Shown here: positions 34,671 to 44,183 of the stretch, piece after piece
Position numbering within the stretch: the stretch's first letter is position 1
Layout of the letters: each line of letters opens with the position of its first letter
NCBI GenBank assembly: GCA_949286985.1
Contig: CASEEM010000004.1
Span: 31,164-95,163, forward strand
Source: an uncultured Eubacteriales bacterium
GTDB taxonomy: Bacteria > Bacillota > Clostridia > Peptostreptococcales > Anaerovoracaceae
Direction: 5' to 3'
DNA: 64,000 nt
Program-made: the position numbers and the translations under genes
Notes under the pieces: model-generated
What the model was told of the DNA's origin: nothing
The model's database searches: none
The model's input: the letters and a program-made list of their open reading frames with translations, nothing else

Positions 34671-37651
34671 TCGGTATCATTCTCCTCTCCGGGCAGAGGC
34701 GGCAGCTCCGCGTCGCCGAGGCTTTCTGCAGGCGACTCCGCATACTTTTCCTCTTTCCCGTAATATTCTTCCTCCGTCATCAGCACCTGGCGACCGCGCG
34801 AACCATCCTGCGGTCCGATAATACCGCGACGTTCGATCTCATCGACAATGCGTGCTGCACGGTTATATCCGATACGGAAACGACGCTGCAGCATCGAAAC
34901 CGAGGCCTGCTTCTGCTTAAGGAAGAAAGCAATTGCCTCCTCTGTCAGCTCATCGTCCGGATTCTCGACTTTATCGGTTGCCGCCGGATCCTGCTGCTCC
35001 CTGATATTCTCCAGCACCTCTTCGCTGTACGAACTTTCGGCCTGCTTCTTGACAAAGTCGATCAGACGAGCCGTCTCCTCTTCCGTGATAAACGGTCCTT
35101 GAACACGAAGCGGTTTATTCCTCGAAATCGGCGAAAAGAGCATGTCGCCCTTACCGAGAAGCTTCTCTGCGCCTCCCGTATCGAGAATGACGCGGGAATC
35201 CGTCTGCGTTGCGACGCTGAATGCGATGCGGGACGGAATGTTCGCACGGATAACGCCCGAAAGGACGTCGACCGACGGGCGCTGCGTGGCCAAGATGAGA
35301 TGCATGCCTGCCGCTCGAGCCTTTTGAGCCAGTCTCATGATGGCATCTTCAACCTGCGAAGAAGCCGTCATCATGAGGTCGGCGAGCTCGTCGATGATGA
35401 TGACGATTTCAGGCATAGTCTCCGCCTGCGGCTCCATGGTTCGAATAAGCGAATTATAGGACTTCAGATCTTTGACGCCCTTCTCGGCGAAGACACGGTA
35501 GCGCTGATCCATTTCGTGGCAAGCCCAGTTCAGAGCGGCCGCTGCCTTTTTCGGATCGGTGACGACAGGGATCAGCAGATGCGGAATCCCATTATAATTG
35601 CCGAGCTCAACGACCTTCGGATCGACGAGGACCAGGCGGACCTCATCCGGCGTCGCCTTATAGAGCAAGCTCGTGATAATGGTATTGATACAAACACTCT
35701 TACCGGATCCCGTAGCACCGGCAATCAAGAGGTGCGGCATATCATGGAGATCGGCAACGATATTATTCCCGTCAATGTCCTTACCGACGACAAAAGAAAT
35801 CTTCGATTTCGCTTCCTGAAATTCCTTCGATGCAATCAGCTCCGATACGAGAACCGGCGATGCCTCCGTATTCTCGACTTCAATGCCGACCGCTGCCTTC
35901 CCCGGAATCGGTGCTTCGATGCGGATGCTCTTTGCCCGCATGTTGAGGGCGATATCGTCGGCAAGGTTCGTGATCTTGCTGACCTTGACACCGACCGCCG
36001 GCTGCACCTCGTAACGCGTAACCGAAGCGCCCTGAGTCACATTGATGACATGGGCATCGACATTGAAATTATTGAGCGTCGTCTCAAGAAGACGCGCCCG
36101 CTCCTGAAGCTGCTGCGGTCCGGCAGCTGCCTTCCGAGGCTTCGGCGGATGGAGAAGACGAAGCGGCGGAAGCTTATAAACAGCATTCCTCTTTTTCGAC
36201 CCCTGCTCCACTTCCTTCAGGATTTCCGCATCATCCTCCGGCGTCGGTGCATTTTCTTTCTTCGCCGCCTTGAGCCGTTCGGCACTCGTCCGCTCTGTCG
36301 CCTCATCCGGTTCCGAAGCCGAGGCCCCGTTCTCCTGCGTCAGCGAAAAGGCGGCATCAGAAGCGGCCGAAGCCACATCGAGTCCGATTCCGACGGATGC
36401 TGCTGCCGGATGCGAGAAGAGATCGTTGATGCTGCCGACCGTCGGGAGGCCCGGCCCTGCATCCGGAAGCGGGATTTCATCCTTTGCATGCGAAAAATCG
36501 CCGCCTTCATCATGGAAGGCGCGTCGATCCTCCGAATTAAGGAAATTCATAAATTGATCCTTCCAAGCCTCTTCCTTCTTAACGCCTGTCGCATGGACCG
36601 GCTGTGTGCCGCTGAGCTGCGTCCCCGGTTCACGAGACCCTGCGGCAGGAAATGCCTCTTCGTTCTTGGAACGACCGAAAAGCGAGAAGCGCTTCTTAGG
36701 CTTCTCCTTCGCCGGGCGACGGCCTTCTTCGAAGACCGGAAGGTCTGCACCGCCGGCAAGCGGTGCTTTCGCGGTCGACGTCTCCGTAATCGGTGTCGGA
36801 AGCTCGGAGAAAGGCTTATAACCGTCCGAGGTTCGCCATACGGCTTCTTCGACCGAGCCCTTCGGCGGAAGCGGCTTCTTGGTCTCCGTCGCCGCTTCTT
36901 CCCGAAGAGCTGCCATTTCAATTTCCTGACGTGCCGTCTCCATATCACGGGCATCGCGAAGAAGTCTCTTGCGTTCTCTCTTTTCTTTCATCATTGAGAT
37001 CTGACGCGAAACCGGCGTATTGATGACGAGGAGAAGACAGATGACGATCACCGTGAGGGAGAAGATGATGAGTCCCGGCTTACCGAGAATCTTAACAGCC
37101 AGATTGGCAATTTCCATGCCGACGGCGCCGGCTCCCTCCCCGTCTATGGATGCGAGATAATTCGAGCGAAGATCCGCAAATCCCAGCCCGAGATCCTTCA
37201 TATCAATATAGAGATAAGCGTTCAACGAGCAGAACATCAAGTAGATGATGAAGAGGAGCGAAAAGGTCTTGACGGTAAGATGTCTGAATTTATGAAGGAA
37301 TAAGCAGATTGCACAGATAATGAGAAAATACGGAAGAAGATACATCATGCTCCCGAAAAGCCCGGCAAGGGCATTGTGCAGGGCGCGTCCGAAGGCGCCC
37401 GTCGTATTGAGCTGCGTAGTGAACACCAAAAAAACACCGATTGCAAAAAGGATCAGTCCGCTGATTTCGTCATGAAGTCTCTTGCGATTCTTGCGGCTTT
37501 CCTGCATGCGAAGCAGCTCTTCCTCCGTCGGAGCAGCAGCGCGCTTGGGAGCAGCCTTCGAGGCGGGCTGCTTTTTCGCCGCAGACTTCGTACTCTTTGA
37601 CGAGGTCGTCTTATTCTTTGCATTCGATTTCTTCTTCGTCTCCGTAGCCAT
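34667..37651 (-). CDS. ftsK: DNA translocase FtsK/SpoIIIE
   Basis: Septal DNA pump of 994 residues. A basic Lys/Ala-rich N-terminus (about 1-55) leads into four or so TM segments (about 60-220), a long charged linker rich in Ala, Glu and Pro (about 220-500), the motor domain with [14 protein letters not shown] and the Walker B region [13 protein letters not shown], and a C-terminal winged-helix gamma domain ([19 protein letters not shown]) that reads orienting DNA motifs. Start at 37651: AGGAGAA is just upstream and the protein begins MATETKKK; an ATG at 37681 lies in the leader. Promoter at 37689-37718. First gene of ftsK-rimO-pgsA-cinA-recA. Confidence 0.95.
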   Translation of the reverse strand: MATETKKKSNAKNKTTSSKSTKSAAKKQPASKAAPKRAAAPTEEELLRMQESRKNRKRLHDEISGLILFAIGVFLVFTTQLNTTGAFGRALHNALAGLFGSMMYLLPYFLIICAICLFLHKFRHLTVKTFSLLFIIYLMFCSLNAYLYIDMKDLGLGFADLRSNYLASIDGEGAGAVGMEIANLAVKILGKPGLIIFSLTVIVICLLLVINTPVSRQISMMKEKRERKRLLRDARDMETARQEIEMAALREEAATETKKPLPPKGSVEEAVWRTSDGYKPFSELPTPITETSTAKAPLAGGADLPVFEEGRRPAKEKPKKRFSLFGRSKNEEAFPAAGSREPGTQLSGTQPVHATGVKKEEAWKDQFMNFLNSEDRRAFHDEGGDFSHAKDEIPLPDAGPGLPTVGSINDLFSHPAAASVGIGLDVASAASDAAFSLTQENGASASEPDEATERTSAERLKAAKKENAPTPEDDAEILKEVEQGSKKRNAVYKLPPLRLLHPPKPRKAAAGPQQLQERARLLETTLNNFNVDAHVINVTQGASVTRYEVQPAVGVKVSKITNLADDIALNMRAKSIRIEAPIPGKAAVGIEVENTEASPVLVSELIASKEFQEAKSKISFVVGKDIDGNNIVADLHDMPHLLIAGATGSGKSVCINTIITSLLYKATPDEVRLVLVDPKVVELGNYNGIPHLLIPVVTDPKKAAAALNWACHEMDQRYRVFAEKGVKDLKSYNSLIRTMEPQAETMPEIVIIIDELADLMMTASSQVEDAIMRLAQKARAAGMHLILATQRPSVDVLSGVIRANIPSRIAFSVATQTDSRVILDTGGAEKLLGKGDMLFSPISRNKPLRVQGPFITEEETARLIDFVKKQAESSYSEEVLENIREQQDPAATDKVENPDDELTEEAIAFFLKQKQASVSMLQRRFRIGYNRAARIVDEIERRGIIGPQDGSRGRQVLMTEEEYYGKEEKYAESPAESLGDAELPPLPGEENDTE

Positions 37652-37688
37652 ATTTCTCCTGCTTTCAATAATTCTCATCAATCATATT

Positions 37689-37718
37689 ATTATACACTAG
37701 ATATAGGATTGAATGCAA
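37689..37718 (-). promoter_or_regulatory. Promoter of the ftsK operon
   Basis: Minus strand: TTGCAT (37718-37713), 18-base spacer, TATAAT (37694-37689), about 40 bases before the ftsK start codon. Confidence 0.75.
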
Positions 37719-37763
37719 AACCGAAGCCGCCTCGGAACAGCCTTCTTCCTTCCCTTTTTCGAT

Positions 37764-37791
37764 AAAAAAAGATCCGAACAAAGTTCGGATC
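37764..37791 (-). terminator. Terminator after rpmF
   Basis: GATCCGAAC (37771-37779) and GTTCGGATC (37783-37791) form a 9-bp stem with an AAA loop; on the minus strand it is followed by seven T (37770-37764). Confidence 0.92.
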
Positions 37792-37823
37792 CAAAGCGTT
37801 CTTCCAAATGAAGGAGTCGTCAA

Positions 37824-38003
37824 TTATTCAGCGTTAACGACGTCTTTGCCATCATAATAACCGCAATTCGGGCATACTCTGTGCGGAAGCTTAGGCTCAT
37901 GACACTGAGGACACGTAGAAAGTCCCGGAGTGCTCATCTTCATATTTGCAGACTTGCGGCTGCTGGTCTTCGCTTTCGATGTTTTCCTCTTAGGTACTGC
38001 CAT
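37824..38003 (-). CDS. rpmF: 50S ribosomal protein L32
   Basis: 59-residue zinc-ribbon L32: [17 protein letters not shown] at the N-terminus and C-x2-C (CPQC) with C-x2-C (CPNC) at the C-terminus, the zinc-binding, non-alternative form. The start at 38003 is set by GAAGGAGG and the conserved MAVPKRK; an upstream in-frame ATG at 38012 is less suitable. Single-gene unit with its own consensus promoter and terminator; the usual upstream partner yceD (DUF177) is absent. Confidence 0.97.
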   Translation of the reverse strand: MAVPKRKTSKAKTSSRKSANMKMSTPGLSTCPQCHEPKLPHRVCPNCGYYDGKDVVNAE

Positions 38004-38065
38004 TGTCGACACCTCCTTCGTAGATTTATCTGCTAAAATTTCTTAATTTCGCGTTACAACTAGTA

Positions 38066-38094
38066 ATTATATACACCCAAAGGACTCATGTCAA
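38066..38094 (-). promoter_or_regulatory. Promoter of rpmF
   Basis: Minus strand: TTGACA (38094-38089), 17-base spacer, TATAAT (38071-38066). Both hexamers match consensus exactly, the strongest promoter seen in the window. The -35 lies right next to the tmcAL stop. Confidence 0.92.
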
Positions 38095-38102
38095 ATAAAA
38101 TC

Positions 38103-39392
38103 TCAACATTTAGGGTCTGTTTCTTCATCATCCGCTAAATACGGATGGGAGACATAATCCGAAGCCGCATAAAGGTCTTCCCGATAGAGGAGATTGCGAA
38201 TATTCGAGGCTCGCACCGATTCCCGGCGCTGCAGCAGCCCTTCTTCCGTCAAAAGCTCGCTCTGCCTGCTCTCGTTCGTAAGAATCGGGAGCCCGGGATC
38301 CTGTTCCTTCTTTCGCTCCCGGAGCATTCTCCGTCCGCGCGAAGAAGCCGCGAGAAGCTTCAGATAGGATGGCTGCGTCCCGTGGTCCTGCGGAGCATCC
38401 TCCTTTCGCGGAAGGTCCAGGAGCGTCTGCGCCAGAAGCCGAGAGATCCGCGTATACGTATATCTCGATGATTTGGCACGCTTGATCAGATCTTCGGTAC
38501 TCCGAGCGAAAAAGGCTTCTCTTCGAAGGCGATTGCCGATCCCCTCGCCTCCGGACGGATAACGGTCCAACCTCTCTCCGGCCTCCTTTTCGTCCATGGT
38601 GAGGAGACGTCCCTGAATCATCAGGAAATATCTATCTTCCGCCTCACGAAGCTTCGGAGCAACGCGAAGGAGCGACGGGATCTCCGTATCCGGAACAAAG
38701 CCGCCCCACGACTCCTTCGGAGCACCTTCGAACAGCGCCTGCCGAATTCCGGATGCGCTGGCGAAGGTTTTCCTGAGAGAATTCTCATGATAGGAAGCGC
38801 CCTTTCGCCGAATCGGCAGCGGTACGAGCGGAAGCTTTTCCTCCCCGGTCTCGTGAGCCGCACGAATCAGCGCACGGAGATAAGAGAGCGCCAAGAGGTC
38901 ATTAGGAGAGCGCATCACGGGAAGATCCTCCCCTGCATCCGCACCGTAGAGCTTCCGGTATGCGGATTCCTGCGCAGCAGGATAGCTCAGTCCCCGATCC
39001 AGCGCTTCGCGAAGCTCTCTTTGAAATTCCTCATTCTCCATCCGTTTCGCTGCACGAAAAAGGATCGAAAGCTCCCCTGCTTCCGATCCGAAAGACATGT
39101 GCGTCACAAGGCCCGTAGCGAGAAGCGTCCGAACACCGGCTTCACCGAAGATGCCGGCATCGCCGAGACATCCTCGGAGCGGAATCTCAAAGACGAGATC
39201 CGCACCGCATTCAACCGCGACTCGCGCCCGCTCCCACTTACTAAGGAGAGCCGGCTCGCCTCGCTGGACAAAATCGCCGCTCATGGCAACAACAACACCC
39301 TCCGCTCCGAGAAGCGCCTTCGCCTGTTCCATCTGGTAGCGATGCCCTTCATGAAACGGATTGTATTCCGCAACGATGCCGATAACAGACAA
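38103..39392 (-). CDS. tmcAL: tRNA(Met) cytidine acetate ligase TmcAL (YlbM family)
   Basis: Makes N4-acetylcytidine at the wobble base of elongator tRNA(Met) from acetate and ATP. Nucleotidyltransferase N-terminus with GIVAEYNPFHEGHRYQ and MSGDFVQRGEPALLSKWERA; the later motifs RSPNDLLALSYLRAL and SASGIRQAL are also present. Length is 429 residues, slightly above the Bacillus protein. It begins three bases after the stop of the coiled-coil protein gene and is the last gene of a run from rpmB. Confidence 0.92.
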   Translation of the reverse strand: MSVIGIVAEYNPFHEGHRYQMEQAKALLGAEGVVVAMSGDFVQRGEPALLSKWERARVAVECGADLVFEIPLRGCLGDAGIFGEAGVRTLLATGLVTHMSFGSEAGELSILFRAAKRMENEEFQRELREALDRGLSYPAAQESAYRKLYGADAGEDLPVMRSPNDLLALSYLRALIRAAHETGEEKLPLVPLPIRRKGASYHENSLRKTFASASGIRQALFEGAPKESWGGFVPDTEIPSLLRVAPKLREAEDRYFLMIQGRLLTMDEKEAGERLDRYPSGGEGIGNRLRREAFFARSTEDLIKRAKSSRYTYTRISRLLAQTLLDLPRKEDAPQDHGTQPSYLKLLAASSRGRRMLRERKKEQDPGLPILTNESRQSELLTEEGLLQRRESVRASNIRNLLYREDLYAASDYVSHPYLADDEETDPKC

Positions 39393-39395
39393 GGC

Positions 39396-39968
39396 TTATT
39401 GCTCCTTCTCTTCTGAAGCCTCGGTCGATTCGTAACCGTTCGCGAGCTTCTCCGAGAGGTCCTTCATCTCACGGCGGTTGTTATTAACCTTGCCGTTGAG
39501 ATCGTTGATGGTCTGAATGAAGAAGTCGTTCATCGGCTGAATATATTCACCGGCCAGTCTGCCGATATCATTCTGCATATCGTAAAGAAGCTTATCGATA
39601 TATTCATAAGAACGAAGCTTGATATATCTGCTGTGATTTTCTGCCTCCGAGATGAGAGCAGCCGCACGCTTCTCCGCTTCTTTCTTGATCATATCATTCT
39701 CGACAAGGTATTCCGCCTGCTTCTTCGCAGCAACGATAATCTTGTCATATTCGGTTCTGGCCTCGTTCAAAATGCGATCCTGCTCGTCCTTGATCCACTT
39801 CGCCTGCTGGATGTCATGCGGCATTGCTGCACGCATATCATCGATGATGGTCTGAATCTCATTCGACTCGACGATAGCCTTCTCCGAGAAAGGAACCTTC
39901 GATGCGTTAGCAATAATCTCTTCCAATTCGTCCAGAAAAGCCATTACACGAATCGATGCATCACTCAT
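39396..39968 (-). CDS. Conserved coiled-coil protein of unknown function
   Basis: 190 residues, almost entirely helical. There is a hydrophobic N-terminal stretch (about 5-35), a long charged heptad region (about 60-115: ILNEARTEYDKIIVAAKKQ, EKRAAALISEAENH) and a second helical part ending in an acidic tail. Proteins of this kind, often labelled ATPase or ATP synthase subunit B/H-like, occur between coaD and tmcAL in clostridia. The pattern is DivIVA-like in spirit but I see no DivIVA N-terminal membrane-binding motif. No TM segment or catalytic motif. Placed in a recG-rsmD-coaD operon, perhaps cytoskeletal or scaffold; function unknown. Confidence 0.75.
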   Translation of the reverse strand: MSDASIRVMAFLDELEEIIANASKVPFSEKAIVESNEIQTIIDDMRAAMPHDIQQAKWIKDEQDRILNEARTEYDKIIVAAKKQAEYLVENDMIKKEAEKRAAALISEAENHSRYIKLRSYEYIDKLLYDMQNDIGRLAGEYIQPMNDFFIQTINDLNGKVNNNRREMKDLSEKLANGYESTEASEEKEQ

Positions 39969-39986
39969 TTGTCTGTCCTCCTAATA

Positions 39987-40481
39987 CTACCTATTATTAT
40001 CATTCATCTTCTTCCGTACGCATTCGTCGGCATATTCCGGAAGAAGACCTGTGACCTCGCCGCCGAAGGAGACCACCTCTTTGATCAGCGAAGAACTGAT
40101 GAAAGAGTAACGCGGATCGGTCATCAAGAATACGGTTTCAGTTCCGTGCTTGTACAGCCGTGCGTTCATCTGAGCCATCTGAATCTCATATTCGAAATCC
40201 GAGGTCGCACGAAGACCGCGGATGACTGCCTGAAACTCATGCTCGTTCACGTAATCGGCTAAAAGCCCCCGAAAGGTGTCTACTTTGACATTCGGCAGAT
40301 GTTCCGTAACCTTGCGAACGATGGCGCAACGTTCCTCTAATGAAAAGAGCGGTTTCTTCGAAGCATTATCGATCACCCCGACGGTAAGAGAATCAAACAT
40401 CCGTGAAGCGCGTTCAATGATGTTCAGATGACCGTTCGTAATCGGATCGAAGGAACCTGCGTATAACGCTGTCCTGGCCAT
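39987..40481 (-). CDS. coaD: Phosphopantetheine adenylyltransferase
   Basis: Fourth step of coenzyme A synthesis. Nucleotidyltransferase motifs YAGSFDPITNGHLNII at the N-terminus and RYSFISSSLIKEV near the C-terminus are intact; 164 residues is standard. Part of the recG-rsmD-coaD run, 18 bases before the coiled-coil gene. Confidence 0.97.
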   Translation of the reverse strand: MARTALYAGSFDPITNGHLNIIERASRMFDSLTVGVIDNASKKPLFSLEERCAIVRKVTEHLPNVKVDTFRGLLADYVNEHEFQAVIRGLRATSDFEYEIQMAQMNARLYKHGTETVFLMTDPRYSFISSSLIKEVVSFGGEVTGLLPEYADECVRKKMNDNNR

Positions 40482-40539
40482 AATAATCTCCTTAAACTTT
40501 AAATCATAATATCAAATGGCTTTCGATTATGCAACCGCT

Positions 40540-41073
40540 TTAGCGAAGTCGGAAGATTTCGACGGCAATGGTGCCATACCTCTTGGACTTCAGACACTCA
40601 TAATCATCTCCGACGGATAATGGATTATCGTAAAGATGCTCTGCGACAATGATGCCGTCCTCCGAGAGCAGCCCCTCCCTTGCCACGGTCTCGAAGATTT
40701 CTTCATAATAACCGGAAGCATACGGCGGATCGACAAAGAGGATGTCCAACTTTTCGTGCGGAAAAAGGAGAGCCTTTCGAAAATCATAATTCAGCGCCTT
40801 CGAGCGGCTCTCCGCTTTGCAATTCTTGATATTCTCCAGGAGGACGCGATAATTCCGTCGATTTCCTTCATTAAATATACACTGCGAGGCACCGCGCGAG
40901 AGCGCTTCCAGTCCGAGCGCACCGGAGCCGGCGAAGAGATCGAATACGACCGCGTCCGGCGTATACGATTGAATCATGCTGAAAACCGCTTCGCGGACCT
41001 TCTCCGTCGTCGGACGAATGCCCTCCGGCACGGCAAGCTTGCGATATTTGAATTCTCCTGCGTTGATTTTCAT
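40540..41073 (-). CDS. rsmD: 16S rRNA (guanine966-N2)-methyltransferase
   Basis: SAM-dependent rRNA methyltransferase. Motif I VFDLFAGSGALGLEALSRGA and catalytic DPPYASGYY are present, after the family N-terminus INAGEFKYRKLAVPEG-x-RPTTEKVREA. I start at 41073 (MKINAGEF), which is the normal N-terminus and has AAGGAA upstream; the open frame reaches back to a TTG overlapping the recG stop. Length is 177 residues. Confidence 0.94.
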   Translation of the reverse strand: MKINAGEFKYRKLAVPEGIRPTTEKVREAVFSMIQSYTPDAVVFDLFAGSGALGLEALSRGASQCIFNEGNRRNYRVLLENIKNCKAESRSKALNYDFRKALLFPHEKLDILFVDPPYASGYYEEIFETVAREGLLSEDGIIVAEHLYDNPLSVGDDYECLKSKRYGTIAVEIFRLR

Positions 41074-41105
41074 AGAATAAGATATTCCTTTCTTTGAAAT
41101 CCCAA

Positions 41106-43211
41106 TCAAATCACATGACTGTAATCCGTTTCACCGAGACGATCCATGCGGCGAAGGAGCTCTCCTTCATCATATGCTCGGAAGGCTCCGTTCATCAATT
41201 GCTCCGCATCGTCTCGCGCGGTTTCGGTGATAAGAGGATCCCTGAGTTGATCTTCGATAATCGACGGAAGGGCGCCATGCTGCAGCGTTCCCGTGAGGTC
41301 TCCGCTTCCGCGAAGCAGAAGATCTCTTTCGCTGACGGCAAAGCCGTCTCGGAGCTCCACCATCGCCTGCATGCGCTCCTTCGCCTGCTGCCCCGAAGAA
41401 TAAGAGAGAAGAAGGCAATACGACGGACGGTCGCTGCGGCCGACGCGTCCTCGAAGCTGATGCAGCTGCGCGAGGCCGAATCGCTCAGCATTCTCGATGA
41501 CGATGACCGTCGCTTCCGGGATATCGATGCCGACTTCAATGACGACCGTGGCGACCAAAAGCTGAATTTCACCGTTTGCAAATCGCCGCATCGTCGCTTC
41601 CTTCTCGTCCTTCTTCATTTGACCGTGAAGGAGTCCGACCGAGAAGTCTCGGAACTTCCCTTTCAATTCTTCATACAGCTTCTCAACGGCCGTAAGACCG
41701 AAACCGTCCTCATCCTCTCCGTCAATTGTCGGAGCCACCGCATAGGCGCGGTGGCCCTTCATCAGCTCCTCGCGAACCATCTGATAATATCGATTGCGCG
41801 ACTCTCTCCCGCCCGCCTGCGTGGCAATCGGGAAGCGATTCGCCGGCATCGCCGTGATCACGGAATAATCCATATCCCCGTAGACCGTGGCAGCCAGCGT
41901 GCGCGGAATCGGTGTCGCCGACATGACGAGAACGTTCGGTCTCGTCGCTTTCTCTGTCAAGATGCGGCGCTGATTGACGCCGAATCGATGCTGCTCATCC
42001 GTAACCACCAGCGCTAAATCATGAAAGAGAACATCCTCCTGTAAGAGTGCATGAGTACCGACAACGACATCCATCTCCCCCTGCTCCAGAGCTGTGAGGA
42101 GCTCTTCCTTCGCTTTCTTCTTCATCGAGCTGACAAGGAGACCGATGCGAAATCCGAACGGCTGAAAGGCCTTTGCCAGAGAGGATGCATGCTGACGCGC
42201 CAAGAGATCCGTCGGAGCCATAAATGCCGCCTGGTGGCCGGCTTTAACGGTGAGATAGATGGCTGCTTCGGCCACGGCCGTCTTGCCGCAGCCGACATCG
42301 CCCTGAATCAAGCGATTCATCGGCACCGGAGACGCCAGATCTTCGGCAATTTCGAGAACGGCGCTCTTCTGACTTTCCTTCCCTTCTGTCAATTCAAAGG
42401 GCAGCGAAGCGAAAAACGGCTCCAAGGAGACCGGCTCTACCGCCCCGTTCGTGCCGGCGGCCTCCCTCTCCTTCTTCGCCGCAAGCAGCGCGCATTCATA
42501 AGCGAAAATTCGGTCATACCGAAGGCGATAACATGCCCACCCATAATGCTTCTCATCCTCCGGGAAATGCAGGTTGCGATAACTCTCATAGAGATTCAGC
42601 ATGGGTTTTCGCTGCTCATTTCCCTGAATAAGCTCATCCGGAAGCCAGTCATAGGAAGGATCGATCATCGAGAGGGCCTGTTTCACGAGGCCGATGAGGA
42701 ATTCATCCGAGATGCCTTCCGTCTTGTGATAAACAGGGAATATCCCGAACTCCGCATCCTCCTGACGAAAGAAATGCGGATGATACATCGTTCGATATCT
42801 TTTGGCATCCGTTTTGAAGCGACCGAAGAAATAATACCTCGTTCCGATGGCAAAGATATTATCGAGATATCCGGCATTGAAATAACAAACCTGAAAGAAG
42901 GCGCCGTCATCATCGGTCAGGAAGACGCGAAAGCGTCTTTTTCGCCCGGGCGCATAAGCATCCTTCTTCTTCGAGACGACGGTTCCGGCAAGGAATACAT
43001 CCTTCCCGTCCGGTGCCTGCCGAAGCAAGATCGGGTTCTTGCGATTTTGATAGCGAAAAGGTGCATAAGCGAGCAAGTCTCCGATTGTCCGAAGGCCGAG
43101 ATGAGCGAGTCGCTCCGCCTTCTTCGGTCCGACACCGCTGAGCGCGGTCAACGGATCGGAGAGGCAGAGCTGCTTCTTTCTTCCGGATGCTGTATCCACT
43201 AATATCGTCAT
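41106..43211 (-). CDS. recG: ATP-dependent DNA helicase RecG
   Basis: Fork-reversal helicase of 701 residues. N-terminal wedge/OB domain (about 60-160) with a preceding helix-hairpin-helix-like segment (LTALSGVGPKKAERLAHLG), then Walker A GDVGCGKT, the DEQH box in VVTDEQHRFGV, SATPIPRT, and the helicase C-terminal QLRGRVGRS with the TRG-like tail. Normal length and order asp23-recG-rsmD-coaD. Starts nine bases after the Asp23-like gene. Confidence 0.97.
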   Translation of the reverse strand: MTILVDTASGRKKQLCLSDPLTALSGVGPKKAERLAHLGLRTIGDLLAYAPFRYQNRKNPILLRQAPDGKDVFLAGTVVSKKKDAYAPGRKRRFRVFLTDDDGAFFQVCYFNAGYLDNIFAIGTRYYFFGRFKTDAKRYRTMYHPHFFRQEDAEFGIFPVYHKTEGISDEFLIGLVKQALSMIDPSYDWLPDELIQGNEQRKPMLNLYESYRNLHFPEDEKHYGWACYRLRYDRIFAYECALLAAKKEREAAGTNGAVEPVSLEPFFASLPFELTEGKESQKSAVLEIAEDLASPVPMNRLIQGDVGCGKTAVAEAAIYLTVKAGHQAAFMAPTDLLARQHASSLAKAFQPFGFRIGLLVSSMKKKAKEELLTALEQGEMDVVVGTHALLQEDVLFHDLALVVTDEQHRFGVNQRRILTEKATRPNVLVMSATPIPRTLAATVYGDMDYSVITAMPANRFPIATQAGGRESRNRYYQMVREELMKGHRAYAVAPTIDGEDEDGFGLTAVEKLYEELKGKFRDFSVGLLHGQMKKDEKEATMRRFANGEIQLLVATVVIEVGIDIPEATVIVIENAERFGLAQLHQLRGRVGRSDRPSYCLLLSYSSGQQAKERMQAMVELRDGFAVSERDLLLRGSGDLTGTLQHGALPSIIEDQLRDPLITETARDDAEQLMNGAFRAYDEGELLRRMDRLGETDYSHVI

Positions 43212-43220
43212 ATCTCCCTC

Positions 43221-43652
43221 TTACTTCGAACGTGCCGACGGATCCAAAATGCGTACATGGACGATATCCTTCTGGACGCCGTCCTTCTTCGATTTGACTT
43301 CACCGAGGAAGCCCTTGCAGACCGCGCGCATTTCAACGGACTTTTCATACGAAAATCTGGAGAAGGAACGGACGATGCGGTCAAAAAGCCGATCCGAAAG
43401 CGCATGGATCTGCGCGCCGCGATAAGCCAGATAATATATAGTCAGACAGACGTCGCCCCGTTCATCGGTGAACTCAATCGCATCCGTCATGTCGCCGTAT
43501 CCGGAGAAGCGGCTCTTCTTCAGCGGCTTACCGCTCTTCGTGCAAGGAAGGAGCTCCCCTTCCATCGCGAGCATTTCATCGAGGATGAGCTTCGTCACGA
43601 CCTGACGGTTCACCGCAACGACACCGAATTCATTTCGCAAGATAACCGCCAT
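43221..43652 (-). CDS. Divergent Asp23/Gls24-like protein
   Basis: 143-residue protein starting MAVILRNEFGVVAVNRQVVTKLILDEM, which recalls the first strand and helix of the Asp23/Gls24 family, though the rest (MTDAIEFTDERGDVCLTIYYLAYRG, then a basic C-terminus) is strongly diverged. Location supports the link: in many clostridia an Asp23-like gene follows rpmB and precedes fakA (DAK) and recG. Here fakA is missing and this gene is directly before recG. No TM segment or signal peptide. Function unknown; the family call is tentative. Confidence 0.5.
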   Translation of the reverse strand: MAVILRNEFGVVAVNRQVVTKLILDEMLAMEGELLPCTKSGKPLKKSRFSGYGDMTDAIEFTDERGDVCLTIYYLAYRGAQIHALSDRLFDRIVRSFSRFSYEKSVEMRAVCKGFLGEVKSKKDGVQKDIVHVRILDPSARSK

Positions 43653-43709
43653 CTTCCTACCTCCGATCCATGAGACTGATCTCTTCTCGCTATTATACCA
43701 TATCTAAAT

Positions 43710-43746
43710 AAATACAGCGCAGAAGCCAAGCCTCTGCGCTGTATTT
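43710..43746 (-). terminator. Terminator after rpmB
   Basis: AAATACAGCGCAGA (43710-43723) and TCTGCGCTGTATTT (43733-43746) form a 14-bp perfect stem over a 9-base loop. On the minus strand it is followed by ATTTAG, so the T-tract is interrupted but the stem is strong. Confidence 0.85.
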
Positions 43747-43782
43747 TACCTGTCTTAGTAAAGTCTAATCCGAGTATATTCA

Positions 43783-43974
43783 CTAGATGGCACGGTTGAC
43801 CTTGCCGGATCTAAGGCAGCTCGTGCAAACGTTTGCCTTTCTAACCGTACCGTTCTCACTGACTCTTACCGTCTGAATGTTCGCATTCCATTTTCTCTTG
43901 GAATGTCTGTTCGAGTGAGAAACAGCGTTTCCCGAAGTCTGACCCTTACCGCAAACTTCACATTTTCTGGACAT
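43783..43974 (-). CDS. rpmB: 50S ribosomal protein L28
   Basis: 63-residue L28 with MSRKCEVCGKGQTSGNAVSHSN and a C-terminal ANVCTSCLRSGKV; the two C-x2-C pairs identify the zinc-binding type. AAGGAGG eight or so bases before the ATG at 43974 sets the start; the frame is open to an ATG at 44025 without homology. Own promoter and terminator. Confidence 0.97.
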   Translation of the reverse strand: MSRKCEVCGKGQTSGNAVSHSNRHSKRKWNANIQTVRVSENGTVRKANVCTSCLRSGKVNRAI

Positions 43975-44030
43975 TTGCCGCACCTCCTTGCAGTCTGTTG
44001 TCGTATGCATTTTCTCATAACGCAATGGAT

Positions 44031-44060
44031 ATTATAGCATAGTGCTATCTTTAATAGCAA
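44031..44060 (-). promoter_or_regulatory. Promoter of rpmB
   Basis: Minus strand: TTGCTA (44060-44055), 18-base spacer, TATAAT (44036-44031). An inverted repeat TGCTAT-N5-ATAGCA (44043-44059) covers the spacer and part of the -35. Confidence 0.7.
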
Positions 44061-44183
44061 GAAATTTTTTCGCTAATCGGTATTATTTTTACATTTTTTC
44101 ACAGAAGAGACAAGTGTGTCTTCCGAAACAAGAGTATAATACAGAAGAATATGTCAAAACAACCTTTCCTCGAAGGAGATTCC

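Noticed and set aside
35099-36997. Open frame of about 630 codons on the + strand opposite ftsK
   Set aside because: Arg-rich antisense shadow of the FtsK motor and linker.
37771-37791. GAAC-AAA-GTTC in the rpmF terminator as a LexA box
   Set aside because: The spacing is three, not four bases, and the sequence is the stem-loop of a clear terminator with a T-run.
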